Below, in pieces: positions 44,720-56,384 of a stretch of DNA of 64,000 nt. The DNA is from Vibrio viridaestus (GTDB taxonomy: Bacteria; Pseudomonadota; Gammaproteobacteria; Enterobacterales; Vibrionaceae). The stretch is taken from positions 1 through 64,000 of the forward strand of contig NZ_RJVQ01000007.1 of the NCBI RefSeq assembly GCF_003856525.1, in the 5' to 3' direction. Position 1 is the first letter of the stretch. Every line of letters begins with the position of its first letter. Position numbers and translations under genes: made by a program. The notes under the pieces are model-generated. The model had not been told where the DNA came from and did not search any database. It saw nothing but the letters and a program-made list of their open reading frames with translations.

Positions 44720-45703
44720 ATGACTTTAGATGAAGTTGCTAAGCTTGCAGGTGTATCAAAGACTACCGCAAGTTATGTAATAAATGGTAAGGCTCAAAAG
44801 TATCGTATTAGTGAGCGGACACAGCAGAAGGTCATGGCCGTTGTTGAACAGCATAATTATCGCCCAGACCATGCGGCGTCTGCGTTACGTGCTGGGAACA
44901 GTCGTTCGTTTGGTTTGATTATTCCAGATCTGGAAAACACCAGTTACGCAAAGTTATCTAAGTTGCTGGAGCAAAACTCTCGCCAAGCCGGCTATCAGAT
45001 CCTCATCGCTTGTTCGGATGATGACGCGGAAACGGAAAGGTCAGTTGTTAGAACACTGATTTCCCGACGTATTGATGCGCTTTTCGTCGCGAGTTCTATT
45101 CCGGAAGCCAGTGAATATTACACTGAGATTCAGCAGTCCGGCACACCCGTTATCGCGATTGACCGCCCGATGGACGACGAATATTTTTCCTGTGTTGTGA
45201 GTGAAGATTTTGGCGCAGCAAAAGATCTCACTGAATCGGTTATTCAAAAAGATGTTAAGACAGTGGGGTTGATTGGAGCACTACCAAACTTAAGTATTTC
45301 GAAAGATCGTCAACTCGGATTTGAGGACGCGGTAAAGCAGCAGAAACGTCAGATGTTGATTGGCTACGGACGTCAATTTAATCGTGAAGAAGGGAAACAA
45401 ATTTTTCTTGATTGGATTCGTCTTAATTGTTTACCTGACGCTATTGTCACCACGTCATTTACCTTACTTGAAGGTATTTTGGATGTGTTATCAGAACGTC
45501 CTGAACTGATGACTGAAATCCGATTGGCGACATTTGGTGATAATCGTTTACTTGATTTCTTGCCAATGAAAATCAATTCTTTACCACAACAATTTGAGTT
45601 AATTGCTGATAGTGCACTGGAGATTGCACTTAATGCGTCGGCAAAGCGCTACCAGCCTGGGATTGAACTGATACCAAGAAAGCTTAAAGTTAGAGCAAAA
45701 TAG
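44720..45703 (+). CDS. fruR: Fructose repressor/activator Cra (FruR)
   Basis: LacI-family regulator of fructose and central carbon metabolism that responds to fructose 1-phosphate. The 327-residue protein starts TLDEVAKLAGVSKTTASYVI, the Cra headpiece, followed by RPDHAASALRAGNSRSFGLI and a sensor domain. The ATG at 44720 fits the family N-terminus; a GTG at 44711 is less likely. It is divergent from fruBKA with three matching operators between. Confidence 0.93.
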   Translation: MTLDEVAKLAGVSKTTASYVINGKAQKYRISERTQQKVMAVVEQHNYRPDHAASALRAGNSRSFGLIIPDLENTSYAKLSKLLEQNSRQAGYQILIACSDDDAETERSVVRTLISRRIDALFVASSIPEASEYYTEIQQSGTPVIAIDRPMDDEYFSCVVSEDFGAAKDLTESVIQKDVKTVGLIGALPNLSISKDRQLGFEDAVKQQKRQMLIGYGRQFNREEGKQIFLDWIRLNCLPDAIVTTSFTLLEGILDVLSERPELMTEIRLATFGDNRLLDFLPMKINSLPQQFELIADSALEIALNASAKRYQPGIELIPRKLKVRAK

Positions 45704-45783
45704 CCAACCATCTAAGTTAAGCTGTTTAGAAAAAAACAATACTTCAGTATGATATGCCTAGAGAACATTTATTCAGGCATATC

Positions 45784-46932
45784 ATGAAGTTTATCCATAC
45801 CTCTGACTGGCATTTAGGGCGTCAGTTCCACAACATTTCTCTTGTCGACGATCAGCGACAAGTTTTGTCACAGTTAATCAACTACATCAAAACGGAAAAA
45901 GTCGATGCGTTAGTCATTGCTGGGGATATTTATGATCGTGCGGTCCCGCCAACATCGGCAATAGAATTGTTAAATGAAACGGTTCAGAGTATATGTGGCG
46001 AATGTGGTATTCCTTTGATTTGTATTCCTGGTAATCATGATAGTGCTGTGCGTCTAGGATTCGCATCTAATCAGATGGAAGCATCTGGCTTGCATATTTT
46101 GTCCTCTGCACAAGATTTCAACGCCCCAGTAAGAATAACCGATGAAGCAGGTGAAACCACTTGCTTTTATGGTATCCCTTATCTGGATCCTGAAACTGCT
46201 CGCGACAAACTAAATCATCCCTTTAAAACTCACGATGACATCTATTCTTTTTTGGGTGAACAGCTCCGTGAAGCTATATCAACAGGGGAGAACAATGTAC
46301 TAATTGCTCATTGCTTCGTGGATGGGGCGGATGAGAGTGACTCAGAGCGACCACTGTCTATTGGTGGTGCTGATCGGGTAAACTTTCAGCATCTAACTGG
46401 GTTTGATTATGTTGCGTTGGGTCATCTTCACCAACCTCAATTCCGTGGTATCGAGACGATTCGTTATTCTGGTTCTCTTCTGAAATACAGCTTCTCTGAG
46501 CAGCATCAGAACAAGAGTGTCACACTGGTTGAATTAAAAGCAGGAGAACCCGCTCAATTAACCAAATTACCGCTGACATCTTCACATGATGTCCGAGTGA
46601 TTGAAGGCTACTTGGACGACATTATCCAGACGGGGATGACTGATGCCAATGCTCAGGATTACATCATGGTCAGACTACTCGATAGCCATGCGATATTAGA
46701 ACCAATGGAAAAATTGCGTTCTGTATATCCGAACGTACTTCACCTTGAAAAGCCTGGGATGCTAAGAGAGCTTGATGCACCTTTAACTAAACCGAACGCT
46801 GCGCACAATGAAATGGATATGTTTGCCGATTTTTTCAGTCAAATCCAAGGCGAGGAGCTCTCAGATGAGCAGCGCCAAGTTGTTAAGACTGTGATTGAAG
46901 ATCTTGGTCGAAATGAGGAGACAAAAGCGTAA
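45784..46932 (+). CDS. sbcD: Exonuclease subunit SbcD
   Basis: SbcD is the Mn-dependent nuclease of the SbcCD complex, which cuts DNA hairpins and ends. The 382-residue protein has the metallophosphoesterase motifs HTSDWHLGR, AGDIYDR, CIPGNHDS and GHLHQPQ. The ATG at 45784 fits the conserved start MKFIHTSDWH. The stop TAA shares a base with the sbcC ATG. Confidence 0.95.
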   Translation: MKFIHTSDWHLGRQFHNISLVDDQRQVLSQLINYIKTEKVDALVIAGDIYDRAVPPTSAIELLNETVQSICGECGIPLICIPGNHDSAVRLGFASNQMEASGLHILSSAQDFNAPVRITDEAGETTCFYGIPYLDPETARDKLNHPFKTHDDIYSFLGEQLREAISTGENNVLIAHCFVDGADESDSERPLSIGGADRVNFQHLTGFDYVALGHLHQPQFRGIETIRYSGSLLKYSFSEQHQNKSVTLVELKAGEPAQLTKLPLTSSHDVRVIEGYLDDIIQTGMTDANAQDYIMVRLLDSHAILEPMEKLRSVYPNVLHLEKPGMLRELDAPLTKPNAAHNEMDMFADFFSQIQGEELSDEQRQVVKTVIEDLGRNEETKA

Positions 46933-49900
46933 TGAAGCCAATTTGTTTAGATATCCATGCTTTTGGTCCTTTCGCAACACATGAAAAAATTGACTTCGCT
47001 TCTTTAGGCTCGTCTCCTTTCTTCCTGATTAATGGCCCCACAGGAGCAGGTAAGAGCTCTCTTTTAGATGCGATTTGTTTTGCGCTATTTAATGAAACGA
47101 CTGGTAGTGAACGAAGTGGCGATCAAATGCGTTGTGACTTTGCCAACAAAGAAGACGTTACGTCCGTAAGTTTCGAATTTGAATTGGGTGAAAAGCGCTA
47201 TCTTATCCAGCGTTCTCCAGAGCAAATGTTGCCTAAAAAAAGGGGGGATGGTTATACCAAACAAACGCATAAAGCGACATTTTATGAGTTAGTTGATAAT
47301 GAAGAAAAGCTGATCTCGAATAAGCCCGCCGAAATTCAAAAAGAAATTCACAGTCGCATTGGTTTAACCGTGAAGCAGTTTCGACAGGTTATGGTGATTC
47401 CACAAGGACAGTTTCGAGAGCTGCTGCTAGCCTCATCCAAAGATCGTGAGCAAATACTGGGTCAGCTATTTGAAACGCATACCTACTTAGACATAGAGCA
47501 GGTATTGGCTGATAAAGCTTCTGGCATTCGTAAGCATAAAGTGGAATTAGATCAACAAATCTCGGGTCAATTAGATGTTGCTGGAGTGAGTGATGAAGAA
47601 GAATTATTGGCACGGCAAACGGAAGTTGATTCTGAGCTGGCATCTCAAGCCGAGATATTAAAAACGAAAAGATCGGAGTATGAGCAGATTAAGTCGGATG
47701 TTCAGGCTGCCACTCTGTTGAAGGACCGCTTTCATAAATTAAAAGCCACTGAGTCACAATTGATTGAGCACAAGGCCTCTGGTTCAACAATAGATTATAA
47801 GAGACAAGAACTATCCCTTGCGAAAAAAGCCAGTTGGATTGTCCAAGATTACCATAATCTCACCTCAATCACTCAGCGTATAGACCAGACTAAAAAGGAC
47901 CAGGTTCAGGTAACGCAGAATTTAGACGCTGCAACGACTCAACTCAGTCAACTCAAGTCCACCTTGTTTGAGCTGGAAGCTATACGTGGACAATTGCCTC
48001 TATGGCGAGACGAGCTTTATCAATTGAAGTCACGCAGAGAGCAATGGATACAAACAAACCAGTTAGTTCAAAAGCTCGAGACAAAAGCGGCAGAGTTGGT
48101 TTCACTCGAAGGTCGAAATCAAAAGTTTCAGAAAAAGCTGGATGAATTAGCACAAGAGCTAAAAGAGACTGATGAACAAAAGCTGTTGTTGAGCAAAAGG
48201 CGAGATACATTACCTATCGTTAAGCAGGAACTTCAGTACTTAAGTGATATCAAGTTATCATTGATTGAGCGAGATAAGCTGCAAACAATGATAACCAAAT
48301 TGACGAGAGAAATTGAGCAGCAGCGAGCAGTTCAACACTCACTCCAAATCGAAAGCCAATCGCTAGAAAACAATGCTCTACGATTGGAATTGAGTTGGGT
48401 TTCCAACCAAGCCGCAGAGCTTGCAGCGAGACTTGAAGTCGGACAGGCCTGTCCCGTTTGTGGAAGCGTTGACCATCCAGCATTAGCCAAATTCACTGGT
48501 GACTTAATTGGTAAAGCCGACGTTGATAAGGCCAGGAGGTTATGGCAACAAAAGAAAGAGGAATGGTCAAAAGTTGGTAATAAGCTAGCGTCACTTGATA
48601 CAGAGCTTATCAATGCGAAAGACAGTTATCATGCCGTAATTGCTAAGTTAGAGAAAATGCCTTCTGATTTGGATGAGGGCGATATAGATAAACGTATTTC
48701 CATAGTGGAAAAAGACGTTGCAGAGATTGAGGGGATTGACCTCAAACCATTGGAAGAGAAAACGCAGCATATACAAAGTCGGATCGACAACGGTGCCCGA
48801 GAGCAGACTCAGTTGGAGCAACAACTCGAAACGATTAGGCATGAAACGACATTGCTTGAAGGGCAGATAGAAGCCTATAAGAAAGAAGAGAACCAAGCGG
48901 GCACAATAACGGAGATTGATGACAATATCCGACGCTTAGAGAGTCAAATCAGTCAATTTGAGCAGCGTGATGTGCAAACGCAGAAGCAAAGAGAAGAGGC
49001 TGAAACTCGATGTTCTGTTTTAAAAGCTCAATTAGATAAATTGACTGAGCAGCTTATTCAGTCGGAAACCGAACAGGTTCAGTTGCATGAACACTGGGTC
49101 AGTGTTTTGAGAGCGAGTGAGTTTGAATCGACAGAAGAGTTCATCAAGGCAAAAAGAGAGCATGCTGACATTCAGACTCTCGAAGTTGATATCAAAGGGT
49201 TTGATGATAAAACACTGACCCTGACAACGACGCTAAGCAATTTACAAGCTGAGTTAAGTGGTAAAGATGAACCACAAATAGAGTACTGGACATCCTTATT
49301 GAATGCGAAGCAGGCTGAATTGGAACAGGTGAACCAGGTCGTAATGACATTGAATGCCGATCAGTCACGCTTATCCAAAGTAAAAGAAGGCATTGTTGTT
49401 ATTCGAAAGAAAAATGTTGAATTAGAACAGCAGTATTCTGTTTATGGAACGTTAAGTGATGTTGCCAGCGGTAAAAATGGATCAAGAATCAGTCTGCACC
49501 GTTTCGTCCTCGGGGTTTTACTCGATGACATATTGATCCAAGCCTCACATAGGCTGCGTCATATGAGTCAGGGACGATACAATCTCTATCGTAAAACCGA
49601 CCGTAGTAAAGGAAATGCAAGTTCGGGGTTAGAGTTAGTTGTCGAAGACAGCTATTCCGGGAAAAGTCGAGATGTGGCTACGCTTTCTGGGGGAGAATCT
49701 TTCATGGCGGCGTTAGCTTTGGCTCTTGGTTTGTCGGATGTGGTTCAATCTTACAGTGGAGGTATTCGACTCGATACGTTATTTATTGATGAAGGTTTTG
49801 GTAGCCTAGATACTGAAGCTCTTGATCTGGCATTACAGGTACTATTGGAGCTTCAGAGAAGCGGTAGAACAATTGGCATCATTTCTCACGTTAATGAGCT

Positions 49901-49973
49901 GAAAGAGCAAATTTCTTGCAGAATTGACGTGATTCCGTCAACGGTTGGTAGTCGAATTCGCATAATTAATTAG
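46932..49973 (+). CDS. sbcC: Exonuclease subunit SbcC
   Basis: SbcC is the SMC-like ATPase arm of SbcCD. The 1013-residue protein has Walker A LINGPTGAGKSSLLDA near residue 35, long coiled coils around a central zinc hook (GQACPVCGSVDHP near residue 510), the ABC signature TLSGGESFMAALALALGLSD and Walker B LDTLFIDEGFGSLD. Starts in overlap with sbcD. Confidence 0.95.
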   Translation: MKPICLDIHAFGPFATHEKIDFASLGSSPFFLINGPTGAGKSSLLDAICFALFNETTGSERSGDQMRCDFANKEDVTSVSFEFELGEKRYLIQRSPEQMLPKKRGDGYTKQTHKATFYELVDNEEKLISNKPAEIQKEIHSRIGLTVKQFRQVMVIPQGQFRELLLASSKDREQILGQLFETHTYLDIEQVLADKASGIRKHKVELDQQISGQLDVAGVSDEEELLARQTEVDSELASQAEILKTKRSEYEQIKSDVQAATLLKDRFHKLKATESQLIEHKASGSTIDYKRQELSLAKKASWIVQDYHNLTSITQRIDQTKKDQVQVTQNLDAATTQLSQLKSTLFELEAIRGQLPLWRDELYQLKSRREQWIQTNQLVQKLETKAAELVSLEGRNQKFQKKLDELAQELKETDEQKLLLSKRRDTLPIVKQELQYLSDIKLSLIERDKLQTMITKLTREIEQQRAVQHSLQIESQSLENNALRLELSWVSNQAAELAARLEVGQACPVCGSVDHPALAKFTGDLIGKADVDKARRLWQQKKEEWSKVGNKLASLDTELINAKDSYHAVIAKLEKMPSDLDEGDIDKRISIVEKDVAEIEGIDLKPLEEKTQHIQSRIDNGAREQTQLEQQLETIRHETTLLEGQIEAYKKEENQAGTITEIDDNIRRLESQISQFEQRDVQTQKQREEAETRCSVLKAQLDKLTEQLIQSETEQVQLHEHWVSVLRASEFESTEEFIKAKREHADIQTLEVDIKGFDDKTLTLTTTLSNLQAELSGKDEPQIEYWTSLLNAKQAELEQVNQVVMTLNADQSRLSKVKEGIVVIRKKNVELEQQYSVYGTLSDVASGKNGSRISLHRFVLGVLLDDILIQASHRLRHMSQGRYNLYRKTDRSKGNASSGLELVVEDSYSGKSRDVATLSGGESFMAALALALGLSDVVQSYSGGIRLDTLFIDEGFGSLDTEALDLALQVLLELQRSGRTIGIISHVNELKEQISCRIDVIPSTVGSRIRIIN

Positions 49974-50060
49974 CCGTTTGTTTTAGATCATTGCTTGATA
50001 TCAGAACCAGTGTATTTTCGGTCTGAATCTATATAAGTATGTGATTTTTAATAAACAGGC

Positions 50061-52079
50061 ATGGACGACATAAAGCGATTGTATCAATCTGTTGAACCAA
50101 ACCTGACTGCGATTGGATGGATGGGAGCGGTTGGGTATCTGGGGTATTTTTTCGTTTGGGAGAAAGTCTTTTTACTCAATTACGAATCACTGGCCCTTAG
50201 AGTGTTATGTGCGGCTATGTACATGGTATTGATCATAAGGCATTTTCTACCTGCAAATATTAGCCGTATCTTGCCCGTATATTATTACGTTGTTGTTGGA
50301 TTCAGCTTGCCCTTTACTTTCTACTATATGGTTTTAATGAATAGTTGGATTGATCTTTGGGCAATGAGTTTTATCGCCAGTATCTTTCTTCATATACTGT
50401 TGGTTCAAAGTATTCGACTCGTGATCATTCAATTGCTTGTTGCTATACCTCTGGCATACGCGGCTACGTTTTGGCAACTGGGCTATACGCCACATGAACT
50501 ACTCCATTTAGCCTATTTACCCATCATCCTGTTTTCCTATATTTATGGTCTAGCATTTTTTTCTTATCATCGTTCCAGCTACGAATCCAAGATTTCTGCT
50601 GCACAGTCTTCAGGAGCATCGATTGCACATGAAATGAGAAATCCGATGTCGATTCTGCAGTCATCTATTGACGCTGTACACTCCTTTCTCAGAGCACATC
50701 GGTCGTTGGCTCATGAAAATGAGATTCGAATTAACAGCACCGATATTGACGATATGCTTAAAATTCTCGATCAGTCAGACAAAACATTGTCTTCAGCAAA
50801 TGATGCCATTGATTACATATTGTCGTCTGTTGGAAAAGGAAGGTTCAGCCGAGATAAATTCGCCATCTATTCTCTTAACGACGTCATTACAAACGCGGTT
50901 GATTCCTTCGCGTACACTCATCAAAGCCAACGGAATCAAGTATCGATTGAAGTCACTGAAGACCTGTATTTTTTCGGTAGTGATATTCTTCTTAAGTACA
51001 CATTGTTCAACCTGATTAAAAATGCGTTCCAATGTCAGAACCGTAAAACTGTAAATATTTCGATTCGTGTTTTTAAACAAGCTAATAAACCTTGTGTGCT
51101 TATCAAGGATGATGGATCTGGAATTGAGCGAAATCGGGTGACTAGAGTATTTGATGAATACAATACGTTTGGGAAGAAAGATGGGGTTGGTTTGGGACTG
51201 GCTTTTTGTCGTCGTGTCATGACATCGTTTGATGGCTCGATAGATTGTCGTTCTTTGAAAGGGCAATGGACTGAGTTTCAACTGACCTTTCCAGATTCCA
51301 AAGTGCTTAATCAGATTGAACACAACAATAGAACCAATGCCAAAGAACCCGTTATTCTCTATGTAGGGGAGAAAGATGAACACTTCGATGCACTAGCTTC
51401 ATGGACAGATTCAATCCCTTTTACACTTGAGGGAGTCTCACTACATCGAGCGACACTACTAGACTTGACTCGCTACGATGCAGTATTTGTGAACAGCGGC
51501 AATATCCAATACCAAATGACAGATTGGATAGATTTTACGCGGTGCGCAGAAAGAGACCAGGTGCTTAAGTGCTTAATATCTCCAGATGAAAACCAGCGTA
51601 ATTTAGCGATTGGTAAGAAAAAGGAAAGCTACGTGATTAGCTATCCTGAATGGCAGAAAAGAGGTCAGTATGTCGTTAGTCAGCTATTGGAGGAACAAAA
51701 ACATCGTCGACGTAATAAAAAGAATATCTTGTTAGTCGAAGACAATGTGTCAGTTAGTTCTATAACTGAGATTATATTGCGTCAGGCGGGGTTTAGCGTA
51801 CACACCATTCAAGATGCAAATCAGGCCTTACATTACCTTAATAACCAGTCAGTTGATTTGATTATGCTTGATATGAACATTCCCGGGATCACTGGAGTTG
51901 AGCTGATCCGAACACTGAGAAATACATTGGCACATTATAAAGATGTTGTTATTTTAGGCTATACGGGCGAATCCTCGACAGACATTATTCAGCAGGCGTA
52001 TTCGGCTGGAATGGATGATATGTTGGTGAAACCCGCAAATAAAAAACAAATTATCGCAATGCTAGATAGATGGCTTTAG
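50061..52079 (+). CDS. cqsS: CqsS-type quorum-sensing hybrid sensor kinase
   Basis: CqsS senses the autoinducer CAI-1 and feeds phosphate to LuxU/LuxO. The 672-residue protein follows the V. cholerae protein as I recall it: VEPNLTAIGWMG at the start, about six membrane helices to residue 170, LWAMSFIASIFLHILLV in the ligand region, H-box IAHEMRNPMS (His190), ATPase motifs FNLIKNAF and VGLGLAFCRRVM, and a C-terminal receiver with LLVEDN and MLDMN (Asp604). In V. cholerae the synthase gene cqsA is next door; here the neighbour is a GGDEF-EAL gene. Ligand could be CAI-1 or a variant. Confidence 0.9.
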   Translation: MDDIKRLYQSVEPNLTAIGWMGAVGYLGYFFVWEKVFLLNYESLALRVLCAAMYMVLIIRHFLPANISRILPVYYYVVVGFSLPFTFYYMVLMNSWIDLWAMSFIASIFLHILLVQSIRLVIIQLLVAIPLAYAATFWQLGYTPHELLHLAYLPIILFSYIYGLAFFSYHRSSYESKISAAQSSGASIAHEMRNPMSILQSSIDAVHSFLRAHRSLAHENEIRINSTDIDDMLKILDQSDKTLSSANDAIDYILSSVGKGRFSRDKFAIYSLNDVITNAVDSFAYTHQSQRNQVSIEVTEDLYFFGSDILLKYTLFNLIKNAFQCQNRKTVNISIRVFKQANKPCVLIKDDGSGIERNRVTRVFDEYNTFGKKDGVGLGLAFCRRVMTSFDGSIDCRSLKGQWTEFQLTFPDSKVLNQIEHNNRTNAKEPVILYVGEKDEHFDALASWTDSIPFTLEGVSLHRATLLDLTRYDAVFVNSGNIQYQMTDWIDFTRCAERDQVLKCLISPDENQRNLAIGKKKESYVISYPEWQKRGQYVVSQLLEEQKHRRRNKKNILLVEDNVSVSSITEIILRQAGFSVHTIQDANQALHYLNNQSVDLIMLDMNIPGITGVELIRTLRNTLAHYKDVVILGYTGESSTDIIQQAYSAGMDDMLVKPANKKQIIAMLDRWL

Positions 52080-52133
52080 CGGACATAATAAAAATGACAA
52101 TATGTTAAGTTAGTAGGTAGTGGCAGTAACATT

Positions 52134-53702
52134 ATGATTCTTAAGTTAATATTATTATCGTCCGTGGCTATGGGCGTTGTGCTGCTGGCGCGTAGTCTGC
52201 TTCCTGCACAAAAAATTTGCCAATTGGATAAATCCGTTGGATGGCGCATTCTTGTTGGATTAATTTCTCTCTTCATTCTTGGGTATGTATTTTTATTTGT
52301 GCAGATGTCATTGTCGTCTGTCATAAACCCGACATTTATTGTTTTGTCGGCTGTACTGTTCGGTGGCGCTATTTTTGTCGCTCTGGTCATTCCCTTCTCA
52401 TTAAATGCCTTACTCAAATTGAATAAGATTGCCCAGGAAGAACGCTATAAAGGCTTTCACGATTCATTGACGGGTCTGCCCAACCGTAAACATCTTTTCC
52501 AGTCTCTTGAAGATCGAGCGGACAAAGTGTTTACGCTATTTCTGATTGATTTAAATAATTTCAAACAGATCAATGACGGTCTAGGCCATTATATGGGAGA
52601 CCGCTTTCTTGTTTCCGTTGCAAAACGTATCTTGTCTTGTGTTCCTGATAATGGGCAGATGTTCCGCTTAGGTGGTGATGAATTTGCCATCATCGTCGAT
52701 ACGACAGATGATTCTGAACTGCTCTCTATCGTTGATACTATCCACCAATCCTTCAAAGAGCCTGTCGCTATTCTAACCTATTCAATGAATACCTCGGCAA
52801 GTATTGGTATGGCAAAATATCCCAAAGACTGCGATGAGGTTTTTAGTCTGCTAAAGCAGTCTGATTTAGCGATGTATTACTCGAAAAAGAACGACAAAAG
52901 CTACACTTTTTATCACGAGGCACTCGGGCATGCCTCATATGAAAAGTTAAAACTGTCACAGCGCCTAACCACCGCAATTCACAACGATGAATTTCAATTA
53001 TATTTTCAACCGATTATCGATGCTTCGAGTGATTCCTTAGTCGCATTGGAAGCGCTATTGCGTTGGCCGCAAGCAGACGGGTCTTTTATCATGCCAGATC
53101 AGTTTCTGCCTCTCGCTGAGAAAAGTGCGCTGATTAATTTAATTTCCGAATGGGTGATTAAAGAAGCCGCTCGAAATCTAATTACGTTGCGTGAAGCTGG
53201 TTTTACCGGACAACTGCACGTAAATTTGTCGGCGAAAGACATTCAGACCGATGCGATCTCGAACATATTGTCTGAATTGATTGATTCTAAGCGTTTAAAT
53301 CCTAATGACATGACATTTGAAATTACCGAACACGACATGGTAGAGGATATCGCTAAAGCGCGTGCGGTGATGAAGTCGATAAATGAAATGGGATTCTCTT
53401 TCAGTGTCGACGATTTCGGGACTGGCTTTTCATCGTTGGTTATTTTACGAGAGTTACCAATCGATGAGATAAAAATCGATCGATCGTTTATCCAGCATTT
53501 CGACTCTAACGATTCTAATCTACCCATCATTAGCCACGTGCTTAACCTTGCTAATGACTTGAACTGCTCTGTTGTTGCTGAGGGTGTTGAAACCGAAGCG
53601 ATTAAGAATCGGCTTATCGAGCTAGGTGCAACCCGTCATCAGGGATATTTATATTCCCGTCCAATTGATTTGAATTCTGTCATCGACAAATACAAACAAT
53701 AA
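52134..53702 (+). CDS. GGDEF-EAL c-di-GMP turnover protein
   Basis: A 522-residue protein with two to three N-terminal membrane helices (about 1-95), a GGDEF domain (DSLTGLPNRKHLF; RLGGDEFAII) and a C-terminal EAL domain (ALEALLRWP, FEITEHD, SVDDFGTGFSSL, IKIDRSFI, VAEGVE). Both active-site motifs look intact, so it may make or break c-di-GMP. The usual RxxD inhibitory site before GGDEF is not present. It lies 55 bases after cqsS on the same strand and may be co-transcribed with it. Confidence 0.9.
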   Translation: MILKLILLSSVAMGVVLLARSLLPAQKICQLDKSVGWRILVGLISLFILGYVFLFVQMSLSSVINPTFIVLSAVLFGGAIFVALVIPFSLNALLKLNKIAQEERYKGFHDSLTGLPNRKHLFQSLEDRADKVFTLFLIDLNNFKQINDGLGHYMGDRFLVSVAKRILSCVPDNGQMFRLGGDEFAIIVDTTDDSELLSIVDTIHQSFKEPVAILTYSMNTSASIGMAKYPKDCDEVFSLLKQSDLAMYYSKKNDKSYTFYHEALGHASYEKLKLSQRLTTAIHNDEFQLYFQPIIDASSDSLVALEALLRWPQADGSFIMPDQFLPLAEKSALINLISEWVIKEAARNLITLREAGFTGQLHVNLSAKDIQTDAISNILSELIDSKRLNPNDMTFEITEHDMVEDIAKARAVMKSINEMGFSFSVDDFGTGFSSLVILRELPIDEIKIDRSFIQHFDSNDSNLPIISHVLNLANDLNCSVVAEGVETEAIKNRLIELGATRHQGYLYSRPIDLNSVIDKYKQ

Positions 53703-53740
53703 ATTCCTGCCTTTTGCTACAAAAACCAAACAACAATGTT

Positions 53741-53756
53741 TGTATAAAAACGGACA
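53741..53756. promoter_or_regulatory. NifA upstream activator site of nifH
   Basis: TGTATAAAAACGGACA fits TGT-N10-ACA exactly. It lies about 100 bases before the sigma-54 element, the usual distance for NifA-driven looping. Confidence 0.75.
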
Positions 53757-53838
53757 ATGAACAAATTGTCATTGTTCGTTGTGTTTTTTGTTGCCCATAA
53801 CATTATGTTTTTATTGATTTTTATTTCTCGTGCCAAGT

Positions 53839-53854
53839 TGGCTTAAATTTCGCA
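53839..53854 (+). promoter_or_regulatory. Sigma-54 promoter of nifHDKTY
   Basis: TGGCTTAAATTTCGCA keeps the invariant GG and GC at ten-base spacing (-24/-12). It lies 48 bases before the nifH start and is matched with the NifA site upstream. Confidence 0.75.
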
Positions 53855-53880
53855 CTCTGTAAAGGGAATTGTTTTTTTAA

Positions 53881-54783
<903 letters not shown>

Positions 54784-54832
54784 GTAGGCTTGTGTAAAGC
54801 TTCTCTTAGAACTCGCATATGAGGAAATGAAT

Positions 54833-56308
54833 ATGTCGATGAGTAAAGAACAAGCCCAAGCAATGATTGATGAAGTGCTTGAGGTTTATCCAGAAGCCGC
54901 GAAAAAAGATCGCGCAAAACACATGACAGTGAACGATAGCAGTGAAGACAGTGCAAAATGCATTGTCTCCAACCGTAAATCGTTACCAGGTGTCATGACT
55001 ATCCGTGGTTGTGCTTACGCGGGTTCAAAAGGTGTGGTTTGGGGTCCTGTTAAAGATATGATCCATATTTCACATGGTCCTGTAGGCTGTGGTCAGTACT
55101 CACGTGCCGGACGCCGTAACTACTACACTGGTACAACAGGTGTGAATGCTTTCGGTACACTGAACTTCACTACTGACTTCCAAGAACGGGATATCGTATT
55201 CGGTGGGGATAAAAAACTTTCGGCAGCTATCGATGAAATCGAACAGTTGTTCCCACTATCAAAAGGTATTTCAGTTCAGTCTGAATGTCCTGTTGGTTTG
55301 ATTGGTGACGATATCGAAGCTGTAGCCCGTATGAAAGGCAAAGAGATCGGTAAGAAAATCGTTCCTGTACGTTGTGAAGGTTTCCGTGGTGTATCTCAGT
55401 CTCTTGGTCACCATATCGCAAACGATACTATCCGTGACTATGTGTTGGAAGGGAATGAAGACAATCCTGCTTTCGAAACAACTGACTACGACGTAGCTAT
55501 CATTGGTGACTATAACATCGGTGGTGATGCATGGTCTTCACGTATCATTCTAGAAGACATGGGTTTACGAGTTGTTGCTCAATGGTCTGGCGATGGTACG
55601 CTTCCTGAAATGGAAAACACACCTAAAGTGAAATTGAACCTGGTTCACTGCTACCGTTCAATGAACTATATCGTGCGTTTCATGGAAGAAAAACATGGTA
55701 TCCCTTGGGTTGAATACAACTTGTTTGGTCCAACTAAAATCGAAGAATCTATGCGTAAAATTGCATCTTACTTCGATGAAAAAATCCAAAAACAAACTGA
55801 AGAAGTCATCGCTCGTTACAAAGAGCAATGGGATCAGGTTATCGAAAAATACCGTCCTCGTTTGGAAGGTAAGAGCGTCATGCTTTATGTCGGTGGTCTG
55901 CGTCCTCGTCACATCATTGGTGCGTACGAAGATCTTGGCATGGAAATCGTTGGTGCTGGTTATGAATTTGCTCACAACGATGACTACGTTAAGACGACTC
56001 CAGATGTGAAAGACTCAACTGTGCTATTCGATGATGCTAGCGCATATGAGTTGGAAGAGTTTGTTAAACGTCTTAACCCTGACCTTATTGGTTCTGGTGT
56101 TAAAGAAAAATACGTATTCCAGAAAATGGGTTTCCCATTCCGTCAAATGCACAGCTGGGACTACTCTGGTCCATACCATGGTGTTGATGGTTTTGCGATT
56201 TTCGCACGCGATATGGATATGACCATTAATAACCCTGTTTGGAAAAACATGAAAGCACCTTGGTTAGCTCAACAGTCTGAAGATGAAGCAATTGCTCAAT
56301 CTGCATAA
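54833..56308 (+). CDS. nifD: Nitrogenase molybdenum-iron protein alpha chain NifD
   Basis: NifD carries FeMo-cofactor and shares the P-cluster with NifK. The 491-residue protein has the P-cluster cysteines of TIRGCAYAG (Cys60), PVGCGQYS (Cys86) and [11 protein letters not shown], the cofactor cysteine region [10 protein letters not shown] and the cofactor histidine of [15 protein letters not shown] chose the ATG at 54833 because AGGAA ends 7 bases upstream; an ATG at 54827 overlaps that site. Confidence 0.98.
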   Translation: MSMSKEQAQAMIDEVLEVYPEAAKKDRAKHMTVNDSSEDSAKCIVSNRKSLPGVMTIRGCAYAGSKGVVWGPVKDMIHISHGPVGCGQYSRAGRRNYYTGTTGVNAFGTLNFTTDFQERDIVFGGDKKLSAAIDEIEQLFPLSKGISVQSECPVGLIGDDIEAVARMKGKEIGKKIVPVRCEGFRGVSQSLGHHIANDTIRDYVLEGNEDNPAFETTDYDVAIIGDYNIGGDAWSSRIILEDMGLRVVAQWSGDGTLPEMENTPKVKLNLVHCYRSMNYIVRFMEEKHGIPWVEYNLFGPTKIEESMRKIASYFDEKIQKQTEEVIARYKEQWDQVIEKYRPRLEGKSVMLYVGGLRPRHIIGAYEDLGMEIVGAGYEFAHNDDYVKTTPDVKDSTVLFDDASAYELEEFVKRLNPDLIGSGVKEKYVFQKMGFPFRQMHSWDYSGPYHGVDGFAIFARDMDMTINNPVWKNMKAPWLAQQSEDEAIAQSA

Positions 56309-56384
56309 TGTGAGTTGGAAAGGATTTCCAATTAATTTAACCGAGCCGGCGTTCACAGATTAGTGGCACGGCAGGAGAAGACTC

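Noticed and set aside
50793-51383. 196-codon minus-strand frame inside cqsS
   Set aside because: Antisense to conserved kinase motifs, no ribosome site, composition explained by the cqsS codons.
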